From a virus, in the IMG/VR virus record IMGVR_UViG_3300032246_000316, positions 1 through 21,274 of that record: 21,274 nucleotides of DNA. One strand, given 5' to 3'. The first letter of the stretch is position 1, and each line of letters opens with the position of its first letter. Of this stretch, positions 8,329 to 13,603 are shown piece after piece. Both the position numbers and the translations under genes were made by a program. The notes below the pieces were generated by a model. It had not been told where the DNA came from and did not search any database. It was given only the letters and a program-made list of their open reading frames with translations.

Positions 8329-9261
8329 ATGGCTATTTCCCGCGCACAACTGCTCAAAGAATTGCTTCCCGGTCTGAACGCTTTGTTCGGTATGGAGTAT
8401 GCACGTTACGGTGAAGAGCACACCGAGTTCTACGAAACAGAGAAATCTGAGCGTAGCTTTGAAGAAGAAACCAAGCTGGCCGGTTTCGGCGCTGCTCCGG
8501 TCAAGAACGAAGGTTCTGCCATTGCTTATGACAATGCGCAAGAAGCGTTCACTGCCCGTTACAGCCACGAGACCATCGCCTTGGGTTTCTCCATCACTGA
8601 AGAAGCTGTTGAAGACAACTTGTACGACAGTTTGTCTGCTCGTTACACCAAGTCTTTGGCTCGCGCCATGGCTTACACCAAGCAAGTTAAAGCTGCTGCT
8701 GTTCCAAACAACGGTTTCAACCAAAACTATCTTGGCGGCGACGGCGTGTCTTTGTTCGGCGTGAACTCTTCTGGTACTCGCGTTGGTCACCCACTCATCA
8801 ACGGTGGCGTGAACTACAACAGCCCAAGCACTATGGTTGACTTGAACGAAACATCGTTGGAAAACGCTGTTATTCAAATCGCCGCTTGGACTGACGAACG
8901 TGGTCTGTTGATCGCTGCTCAACCCCGCAAACTGATTATTCCTCCAGCACTGCAATTCGTTGCAACCCGCTTGTTGGAAACCAGCCTGCGTGTGGGCACA
9001 AACAACAACGACGTCAACGCGTTGAAAAACAACGGCTCTATCCCTGAAGGCTACGCTGTCAACCACTACTTGACTGACGTCAACGCATGGTTCTTGACTA
9101 CAGACGTGCCTAACGGTTTGAAGCATTTCGAGCGTACCCCATTGACAAACTCAATGGACGGTGACTTCGATACTGGTAACGTCCGTTACAAAGCCCGCGA
9201 GCGTTATTCGTTCGGCTGGTCTGACCCATTGGGCATGTTCGGTAGCTCCGGCTCGTTCTAA
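8329..9261 (+). CDS. Major capsid protein (HK97 fold, Mu gpT-like)
   Basis: A 310-residue protein with features of the Mu major-head-subunit (gpT) branch of HK97-fold capsids: LLPGLNALFGMEYARYGEEH at about residues 12-31, an acidic E-loop-like stretch ETEKSERSFEEETKLAGFG, then FTARYSHETIALGFSITEEA and YTKSLARAMAYTKQVKAAA (spine helix). The A-domain part includes LLIAAQPRKLIIPPALQFVA, and the protein ends in RYSFGWSDPLGMFGSSGSF. The ribosome binding site is strong (TAGGAG) and codon use is very biased, as expected for the most abundant virion protein. A strong terminator follows 25 bp after the stop. Confidence 0.92.
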   Translation: MAISRAQLLKELLPGLNALFGMEYARYGEEHTEFYETEKSERSFEEETKLAGFGAAPVKNEGSAIAYDNAQEAFTARYSHETIALGFSITEEAVEDNLYDSLSARYTKSLARAMAYTKQVKAAAVPNNGFNQNYLGGDGVSLFGVNSSGTRVGHPLINGGVNYNSPSTMVDLNETSLENAVIQIAAWTDERGLLIAAQPRKLIIPPALQFVATRLLETSLRVGTNNNDVNALKNNGSIPEGYAVNHYLTDVNAWFLTTDVPNGLKHFERTPLTNSMDGDFDTGNVRYKARERYSFGWSDPLGMFGSSGSF

Positions 9262-9282
9262 TCTGGGGTTATTCCTAGATGT

Positions 9283-9308
9283 AAAAGGGGGCTTCGGCCC
9301 CCTTTTTT
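9283..9308 (+). terminator. Rho-independent terminator after the major capsid gene
   Basis: GGGGGC (9287-9292), loop TTCG and GCCCCC (9297-9302), extended by A/T pairs from AAAA and TTTT and followed by a 6-T run. The cUUCGg tetraloop makes this a very stable hairpin. It closes the head-assembly operon. Confidence 0.95.
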
Positions 9309-9385
9309 GTCGTTTAACCTTCACAATGCTTCATTAGGATGGTCTTACAGCGCTGTTGCTGTATGTGTGTTTTACAGGAGCTAGT

Positions 9386-9646
9386 ATGTACAAGATTGAA
9401 ATCAACATCTCTTCTTGGGGCGATGAAGAAAAAGTTACCATTGAGACTTCAGACTTTGACAAGATTGAAGTCATCCGTGAGTTCATTGAGTTTCAGCAAG
9501 AAAACGGTTGGGCTGCGGACTACGAACAGATCGCTGATTTTGACGAAGACGAGGCTGAAGTTGAAGAAACAGCAGATGAGCAAACGTCTGACATTCAGGT
9601 CGCAGTTTTTATTTTTGACGACAAAGAAGCACCTGTCCAAGAGTAA
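9386..9646 (+). CDS. Very acidic small protein, 86 aa, unknown function
   Basis: I choose the ATG at 9386, which has a good ribosome binding site (CAGGAG), over an upstream TTG in frame. The 86-residue product has by my count 28 Asp/Glu against 5 Lys/Arg, the densest stretch being DFDEDEAEVEETADEQ. The N-terminal part (YKIEINISSWGDEEKVTIET) looks like beta strands followed by a helix. It is an isolated gene between two terminators, with no clear promoter of its own (a weak TTTAAC/TAGGAT pair lies at 9313-9340). The charge would suit a DNA mimic or a protein that binds a basic partner, but this is inference; no family is recognised. Confidence 0.7.
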   Translation: MYKIEINISSWGDEEKVTIETSDFDKIEVIREFIEFQQENGWAADYEQIADFDEDEAEVEETADEQTSDIQVAVFIFDDKEAPVQE

Positions 9647-9662
9647 TTTGCACATTGCAAAT
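9646..9662. repeat. Inverted repeat next to terminator
   Basis: ATTTGCA-CAT-TGCAAAT is a perfect 7-bp dyad with a 3-bp spacer. It starts at the last base of the acidic gene's stop codon and ends just before the stop of the minus-strand HNH gene. It has no T-run on either side, so it is more likely an operator-type or RNA-stability element than a terminator. It may be chance. Confidence 0.3.
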
Positions 9663-9663
9663 G

Positions 9664-10050
9664 CTAGGGGGCTTCGGCCCCTTTTTTATTTTTCTTTTTC
9701 TTTTTAGCAGCCTGCCGTTCATCGTGGTGGTGAATACGGTGGCAGTTGGCACACAGAACCACACACTTTTTTGCTTCTTCCATTGCAAGGGCGTACTTGC
9801 CGTTACTAACCAAATCGTTTACGGACGTTGTTTTTGTGGCGGGGTCTATGTGGTGAAAGTCCAACACAGCTATGTGGTTAAACCCGCATTTTGTGCAGTA
9901 CAGCGTTGACTTGTACGCCTTCCAGTCTTTGCGCATCGAGGAGCGCCTGTCGGCGGAACGTTTCTTTGTTTCTTCTTTTGTCTTTTGGTAGTGCTTCGCC
10001 GAGTACTCTTTAGCTTTGGCTTTGTAAACTGCTGGGTCTTTGTAGGGCAT
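9664..10050 (-). CDS. HNH endonuclease (free-standing)
   Basis: A 128-residue protein from the ATG at 10050. That start is preferred because it overlaps the upstream stop as TAATG and has GGAG upstream; a 14-codon longer frame exists. A Lys/Arg-rich helical N-terminus (1-45) is followed by a zinc-knuckle HNH domain: C52-x2-C55, FHH at 65-67, C100-x2-C103 with N102, and HRIHHH at 104-109. These are the expected zinc ligands and beta-beta-alpha-metal catalytic residues. The Lys-rich tail (KKKKKNKKGAEAP) is encoded by the opposite strand of the neighbouring terminator. Free-standing HNH genes in phages are often homing-type mobile genes; some assist packaging cleavage, which is less likely here because the gene is far from the terminase. 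Confidence 0.88.
   Translation of the reverse strand: MPYKDPAVYKAKAKEYSAKHYQKTKEETKKRSADRRSSMRKDWKAYKSTLYCTKCGFNHIAVLDFHHIDPATKTTSVNDLVSNGKYALAMEEAKKCVVLCANCHRIHHHDERQAAKKKKKNKKGAEAP
9667..9687 (+). terminator. Rho-independent terminator after the acidic gene
   Basis: GGGGC (9668-9672), loop TTCG and GCCCC (9677-9681), followed by TTTTTT. It is nearly identical to the terminator after the capsid gene. It lies inside the 3' end of the minus-strand HNH reading frame, which it does not terminate because the T-run is only on the + strand. Confidence 0.9.
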
Positions 10051-10478
10051 TAGAGCTTCAATCTCCAGTAAAGCGTTTTGTCCGCACCCCAAGGAACAGT
10101 TGGGTCAAAAAGTTTGAACCCCTTTGCAATTAAGCTGTTTGAGGATGCGGGGTTGTCGTATGTGTCCGTGACAAGCCAGTTCCAACCTAGGGCGCGGGCT
10201 TGGCGGATGCGGACTCCGATGAGCTTTTTCTGCAGTCCTTTCCCACGATGCGCTGGTAGTACGCCTGCGCGACACATATAACCGCAATCACCCCAACGCA
10301 AAGAGGGAACAAGACCAGCAAAACCAACTTTGTTACCAGTCTCAGAGTAAACAATCCACCAGTAGCCAGATGTTGTAGCAGCAAGTTTGTCATAGGGTAA
10401 GCACTGTTTTTGAAGTTGGGTAAGCGCCAGCTGTGTGTCTGGACAGCTCAGGTCAGCACGATGGATTCTGTAGCGCAT
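10050..10478 (-). CDS. GNAT-family N-acetyltransferase
   Basis: A 142-residue protein with the GNAT fold signature: strand beta4 CRAGVLPAHRGKGLQKKLI (about 69-87), containing the acetyl-CoA pyrophosphate loop HRGKG, and the later NPASSNSLIAKGFKLF (about 109-124), typical of motif B. An upstream strand carries GNKVGFAGLVPS (48-59). The substrate cannot be deduced; GNATs acetylate small molecules, antibiotics or protein amines. It forms a two-gene minus-strand unit with the HNH gene, whose start overlaps its stop. It sits opposite to the structural genes, so it is best viewed as accessory cargo. The ribosome binding site is weak and somewhat distant (CCGGAAA). Confidence 0.85.
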   Translation of the reverse strand: MRYRIHRADLSCPDTQLALTQLQKQCLPYDKLAATTSGYWWIVYSETGNKVGFAGLVPSLRWGDCGYMCRAGVLPAHRGKGLQKKLIGVRIRQARALGWNWLVTDTYDNPASSNSLIAKGFKLFDPTVPWGADKTLYWRLKL

Positions 10479-10514
10479 GAATAATTATTTTCCGGCAATG
10501 TGACAGAAGTATGC

Positions 10515-10542
10515 TTGACGCCGAACAAATTTCGTGTATATT
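10515..10542 (+). promoter_or_regulatory. Sigma70-type promoter of the second structural transcript
   Basis: TTGACG (10515-10520) and TATATT (10537-10542) are separated by 16 bp and match consensus at 5 of 6 positions each. The predicted start near 10549 gives a leader of about 85 nt. It lies directly after the terminators and the minus-strand cassette and drives the 240-residue virion-type gene. This is the best promoter I can see in the window. Confidence 0.75.
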
Positions 10543-10562
10543 CAAACTATCTGGGATTTTCA

Positions 10563-10611
10563 AACGTACCATCAGCCGACCCAGCGGCCATGATGCAACA
10601 ATCGGTACGTT
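10563..10611 (+). promoter_or_regulatory. Nested stem-loop in the 5' leader
   Basis: AACGTACC (10563-10570) pairs perfectly with GGTACGTT (10604-10611). Inside it ATCAGCCG (10571-10578) pairs with CGGC (10585-10588) and, after a CA bulge, TGAT (10591-10594), around the loop ACCCAG. The whole lies between the promoter and the AAGGAG ribosome binding site, so it would be transcribed. It may stabilise the mRNA or regulate translation. No known riboswitch is recognised. Confidence 0.55.
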
Positions 10612-10635
10612 ATCTTTTGCATAAGGAGCCACACT

Positions 10636-11358
10636 ATGGCACGCGCAACCTTTGAAGGCCCAATCCTCTCGGGCAACAGTCGTTTTGGTCCTCTGCGTAA
10701 CGTCGGTTACACAGACCTCGTTCAAGCAACAACAGTTGTGCTGACTAACGTCACCAACGCAACAGCGGGCTATAGCGGCGGTTCAGGCCAGTTCGTTAAC
10801 GGCAACGGCATCCCCAACACCAACGCTGTGGTGTATACGCCTTCAGCTACTGTATACCCCCCAGTTGCAGCCACAATCACTGCTGACGCAGGTGCAGGCG
10901 GTACTGGTACGTTGTACCGCGGTATCGTGTTCTATGTTCCTTATGGTTCAGACATCAACGATTTCCTCATCGACACCAACGTGGCAATTACTGCTACCGG
11001 TGGTACTTTGGGTACTGTGACTGCCAAAATGGGTAATGCCTTTAATGACAGCACTTATGGCACGATCACCACCGTTAACGCAGCCGCTGCACGCAACACC
11101 ATCACTCAAACTGGCGCTCAGCTGTTGGCTTGCAATGCAACGACTGGTGACATCACTGTTGCTAACCCTCCCGGCTCTGGCCAATACTCTGGTTTGGTGT
11201 CGCAAGTTGTTGTGACTTTCACGATTCCTTACACAGCTGGTTCTGGTACTACGTTGCCAACAATCACTGCAGGTACTTTGACTGCCGCAATTCGCTACAC
11301 CCAGTTGGATTCCAGCATCGGTAACAGCACAACTTACCCATACGGTAACTTTGACTAA
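10636..11358 (+). CDS. Probable virion structural protein, 240 aa
   Basis: A 240-residue Thr/Ala/Gly-rich protein with very few charges, translated from a strong AAGGAG site. The N-terminus (RATFEGPILSGNSRFGPLRN) is more defined; the rest alternates small and hydrophobic residues and looks all-beta, including LYRGIVFYVPYGSDINDFLI (about 93-112). It has its own promoter, a structured leader and a terminator, and its codon bias is like that of the capsid genes, so it is probably abundant. A capsid decoration, capsid fibre or other surface role is plausible. The exact function is unknown and no enzyme motif is visible. Confidence 0.65.
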   Translation: MARATFEGPILSGNSRFGPLRNVGYTDLVQATTVVLTNVTNATAGYSGGSGQFVNGNGIPNTNAVVYTPSATVYPPVAATITADAGAGGTGTLYRGIVFYVPYGSDINDFLIDTNVAITATGGTLGTVTAKMGNAFNDSTYGTITTVNAAAARNTITQTGAQLLACNATTGDITVANPPGSGQYSGLVSQVVVTFTIPYTAGSGTTLPTITAGTLTAAIRYTQLDSSIGNSTTYPYGNFD

Positions 11359-11365
11359 TTAACTC

Positions 11366-11387
11366 CGGGGGCTTCGGCCCCCGTTTT
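11366..11387 (+). terminator. Rho-independent terminator before the tail-side genes
   Basis: CGGGGGC (11366-11372), loop TTCG and GCCCCCG (11377-11383), followed by TTTT. It is the third copy of the same UUCG hairpin type. The T-run is short and the next gene starts 16 bp later with no promoter between, so it probably acts as a partial terminator. Confidence 0.85.
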
Positions 11388-11402
11388 ACAAGGAGATTAG
11401 TT

Positions 11403-11909
11403 ATGAACCAGACACCTGTAAAGCAGGCGCACATAAACGGCAGCGGGTTTTTAGTCCTTGGACGAAACCGTGTAAAAGCTATTTCTTTTACGGGAACAGC
11501 AAGCGCGGGTTTTTTGGCTTTGTTCGATACAACCACTGCGCCAGTAACAACTGCTACGTATGGGCGTTCCGGTACGACAGTAACCATTACGCAGTCTGCC
11601 CACGGGCTGACCACTGGCCAAGTGATTGGTATTGACTTTGCAGCAGGAACTGGTGGCACAGCCACCAACGGCAACTACGCAGTAACCGTTACCAACTCCA
11701 GCACGTTCACAATCACAGACATCAACTCGGGCACCATTACGGGTTCTCCCGGTCTTGTCTATGCAAGCCGTTGGCTGCTTTCGTATGATTGCAGCGCAGG
11801 TGATTCGTACAACAACTCGCCTTTTATCCCTGATGATGGTGTAGTTGCTGTTGATGGAATCTACGCTTATTTGTCCAACGTAGCAGCGGCAAATATTTAC
11901 TATGGCTAA
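11403..11909 (+). CDS. Virion-type protein with inserted beta module, 168 aa
   Basis: A 168-residue protein with an AAGGAG ribosome binding site. The flanks (1-50 and 118-168) look like one small beta protein ending DGVVAVDGIYAYLSNVAAANIYYG-like, interrupted at about 51-117 by a separate module with the pattern TVTITQSAHGLTTGQVIGI, then NGNYAVTV and TFTITD. That pattern resembles the FCCH-type beta module, often annotated after ubiquitin-activating E1 enzymes, that is found inserted in many phage structural proteins. Its end overlaps the next start by 8 bp. A surface or decoration role is likely but unproven. Confidence 0.65.
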   Translation: MNQTPVKQAHINGSGFLVLGRNRVKAISFTGTASAGFLALFDTTTAPVTTATYGRSGTTVTITQSAHGLTTGQVIGIDFAAGTGGTATNGNYAVTVTNSSTFTITDINSGTITGSPGLVYASRWLLSYDCSAGDSYNNSPFIPDDGVVAVDGIYAYLSNVAAANIYYG

Positions 11910-12171
11910 AGCTGCGCCCAAGAAAAAAGGCCCCTCACTGGCTGTCGGCCGTGGGGAAAAACTCCCTGTATCGAAAGGTGCAGGGCTGACTGCCAAGGGC
12001 CGTGCTAAGTACAACCGTGAAACGGGTAGTAACCTGAAGGCACCACAGCCAGAAGGTGGCCCCCGTAAAAAATCATTTTGCGCTAGGATGTCGGGTATGC
12101 CCGGGCCTATGAAGGATGAGAACGGTAAACCAACCCGCAAGGCAGCATCTCTTGCAAGATGGAAGTGTTGA
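11902..12171 (+). CDS. Small basic protein with C-terminal Cys, 89 aa
   Basis: An 89-residue Lys/Arg/Gly-rich protein whose ATG lies inside the previous gene's end. A disordered basic N-terminus is followed by AGLTAKGRAKYNRETGSNLK (about 27-46), KKSFCARMSGMPGPMKDENG (about 56-75) and PTRKAASLARWKC at the end. I recognise this arrangement as recurrent in marine and freshwater phages, where it lacks an established function. The high positive charge suits nucleic-acid binding or a packaged minor protein. It is first in a run of similar tiny genes. Confidence 0.75.
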   Translation: MAKAAPKKKGPSLAVGRGEKLPVSKGAGLTAKGRAKYNRETGSNLKAPQPEGGPRKKSFCARMSGMPGPMKDENGKPTRKAASLARWKC

Positions 12172-12172
12172 T

Positions 12173-12370
12173 ATGACTGAACACACTGAAACAGCAAAAT
12201 CTGTGGTTGATGCGTTGTCAATCATCACCGTAATAGGGACACTTGCAGAAATGCTTCCTTCAATCGCAGCTTTGTTCACGATTGTGTGGACGACCATTCG
12301 CATATGGGAAACCCCGACCGTGCAGAATTGGGTGACCAAGTGGAGAAAACACAATGCCGTCAACCAGTAA
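12173..12370 (+). CDS. Holin-like small membrane protein, 65 aa
   Basis: I start at the ATG at 12173, 1 bp after the previous stop and behind GGAAG, rather than at an in-frame ATG inside the previous gene. The 65-residue product has a short polar N-terminus, one or two hydrophobic stretches (about 13-43: VDALSIITVIGTLAEMLPSI then AALFTIVWTTIRIW) and a basic amphipathic C-terminus (VTKWRKH). This is the size and layout of small phage holins, which permeabilise the inner membrane to trigger lysis. No endolysin is found beside it, so a different membrane role remains possible. Confidence 0.5.
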   Translation: MTEHTETAKSVVDALSIITVIGTLAEMLPSIAALFTIVWTTIRIWETPTVQNWVTKWRKHNAVNQ

Positions 12371-12680
12371 AAAGCAACACAATTTCATGGAAGCGATAGC
12401 CCACTCGCCGTCGTTTGCCAAGAAAGTAGGCGTCCCACAGTCTGTGGGTAAAGATTTTTCAAACGCGGACAAGGGCCGCAAATTCTCAAAAGGTGGCGAT
12501 ATGAAAGCAATGAAACCAGCAATGATGGCCAAGGGCGGCTCCGCAATGTCCGCTAAAATGGGCGCAGTTAAAACCGCCGCTCCAAGCCGTGACGGTATTG
12601 CATCCAAGGGTAAAACCAAGGGCACAATGATTGTCATGAAGGGCGACAAAGGCATGAAACGCGGCGGCAAAGTCTGCTAA
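12354..12680 (+). CDS. Small basic Lys/Gly/Met-rich protein, 108 aa
   Basis: A 108-residue protein starting inside the end of the holin-like gene. The N-terminal part SKKQHNFMEAIAHSPSFAKK (5-24) followed by VGVPQSVGKDFS is compact and of a type seen repeatedly in phage genomes. The rest is a low-complexity Lys/Gly/Met/Ala chain with KGG units, ending KRGGKVC. Net charge is strongly positive and a single cysteine is the last residue. The last five residues nearly match those of the next protein (GGKAC). Function is unknown; nucleic-acid binding or packaging inside the head is a reasonable guess. Confidence 0.75.
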   Translation: MPSTSKKQHNFMEAIAHSPSFAKKVGVPQSVGKDFSNADKGRKFSKGGDMKAMKPAMMAKGGSAMSAKMGAVKTAAPSRDGIASKGKTKGTMIVMKGDKGMKRGGKVC

Positions 12681-12690
12681 GGAGCACACC

Positions 12691-12897
12691 ATGGCAAAAT
12701 TTAAAGCTGAACCAACGACTGAACCACGCCATATCATCGAAGACACTGCAAAGCGTTTTGGTGGTGATGGTCACAAGCCTGCATTTGAAGAGTACAAGAA
12801 GCACGCTGCGGGGCACCAGCTTGAGCACGAGCGTGTCAAAGCCATGTGCGGCGGTGGTATGACCAAAAAAATGAGCATGGGCGGCAAAGCCTGTTAA
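12691..12897 (+). CDS. Small protein with C-terminal GGKAC, 68 aa
   Basis: A 68-residue protein with an AAGGAG ribosome binding site just after the preceding stop. Residues 1-50 form a charged helical segment (PRHIIEDTAKRFGGDGHKPA, then FEEYKKHAAGHQLEHERVK). The tail CGGGMTKKMSMGGKAC resembles the end of the preceding protein. No known family is recognised. It carries several His and two Cys, but no clear zinc-site spacing. Confidence 0.7.
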   Translation: MAKFKAEPTTEPRHIIEDTAKRFGGDGHKPAFEEYKKHAAGHQLEHERVKAMCGGGMTKKMSMGGKAC

Positions 12898-12901
12898 ACC
12901 C

Positions 12902-13180
12902 ATGATGGCCAGCCGTGGTATGGGGGCCATCTCCCCCAGCAAAATGCCCAAAGGTAAAAAGATTACCCGCAAGGATGATCCGAATACCGTGGACATGTAC
13001 GCCGACGGCGGCAAGGTAAATGCTGCTGGCAATTACACAAAGCCCAGTTTGCGCAAGCGGATTGTGTCTCAGGTAAAAGCCGCGGCAACGCAGGGCACTG
13101 GCGCAGGCGAATGGTCCGCCCGTAAAGCACAGCTGGTGGCCAAAAAATATAAAGCCGCAGGCGGCGGTTACAGAGACTAA
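12902..13180 (+). CDS. Small basic protein, 92 aa
   Basis: A 92-residue protein starting 4 bp after the previous stop; Met1 and Met2 are equally possible starts. Around residues 33-45 it reads YADGGKVNAAGNY, continuing the GGK motif of its two upstream neighbours, but here followed by a C-terminal helical domain: TKPSLRKRIVSQVKAAATQG and WSARKAQLVAKKYKAAGGGY. The latter block is familiar from many phages as a small domain of unknown function. It is strongly basic. The pattern looks as if a GGK-ending small protein had fused to this domain. Confidence 0.75.
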   Translation: MMASRGMGAISPSKMPKGKKITRKDDPNTVDMYADGGKVNAAGNYTKPSLRKRIVSQVKAAATQGTGAGEWSARKAQLVAKKYKAAGGGYRD

Positions 13181-13181
13181 A

Positions 13182-13415
13182 ATGAAAGCACCGCAACAAT
13201 CCCTGAAGGATTGGGGCGACCAGAAGTGGCGCACCAAGTCCGGCAAACCGTCAAGCAAGACGGGGGAGCGGTATCTTCCTGAAGCGGCAATTAAGTCTTT
13301 ATCCTCCGCAGAATATGCGGCGACAACCAAAGCAAAACGCAAAGGTAAGGCGGCGGGCAAGCAGTTTGTGGCCCAGCCAAAGTCAGTTGCAAAGAAAACC
13401 GCGAGGTATAGATAA
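13182..13415 (+). CDS. Small basic protein, 77 aa
   Basis: A 77-residue protein beginning 1 bp after the previous stop and ending in a TAATG overlap with the next gene. Most of it is one basic domain: SLKDWGDQKWRTKSGKPSSK (7-26), TGERYLPEAAIKSLSSAEYA (27-46), then KAKRKGKAAGKQFVAQPKSV and AKKTARYR. This sequence type recurs in phages and some large DNA viruses without an assigned function. The Arg/Lys density suggests binding to DNA or RNA. Confidence 0.75.
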   Translation: MKAPQQSLKDWGDQKWRTKSGKPSSKTGERYLPEAAIKSLSSAEYAATTKAKRKGKAAGKQFVAQPKSVAKKTARYR

Positions 13416-13594
13416 TGGCTACTAAAAACTTTATTGCCGGTGCAATCAAAAAACCCGGCGCGTTGCGCAAAGAATTGGGTGCCAAAAAAGGCGAGCCAAT
13501 TCCTGCTAAAAAATTAGCGGCGGCGGCAAAGAAGCCCGGCATTGAGGGTAAACGCGCTCGCCTTGCTGAAACCTTGCGTAGCTTTAAAAAGTAA
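13415..13594 (+). CDS. Small basic protein, 59 aa
   Basis: A 59-residue frame starting at the TAATG junction with the previous gene and ending TAA at 13592-13594, 9 bp before the next start. It reads NFIAGAIKKPGALRKELGAK (5-24), KGEPIPAKKLAAAAKKPGIE (25-44) and GKRARLAETLRSFKK. It is easily missed because it is so short. The tight spacing, the coupled start and its resemblance to short conserved phage/viral proteins with an AIKKPGALRKxLG core support it as a real gene. Function is unknown; it is strongly basic. Confidence 0.75.
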   Translation: MATKNFIAGAIKKPGALRKELGAKKGEPIPAKKLAAAAKKPGIEGKRARLAETLRSFKK

Positions 13595-13603
13595 GGATAC
13601 GTC

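Noticed and set aside
8272-9126. 284-codon minus-strand frame opposite the major capsid gene
   Set aside because: It is a shadow created by the strong codon bias of the capsid gene, with no ribosome binding site or recognisable domain.
9313-9340. TTTAAC/TAGGAT pair as a promoter for the acidic gene
   Set aside because: The match to consensus is weak (3 of 6 and 4 of 6) and indistinguishable from chance; noted only within the gene entry.
11451-12221. 256-codon minus-strand frame opposite the 168-residue gene and its neighbours
   Set aside because: It covers several well-supported + strand genes and has no domain signature.
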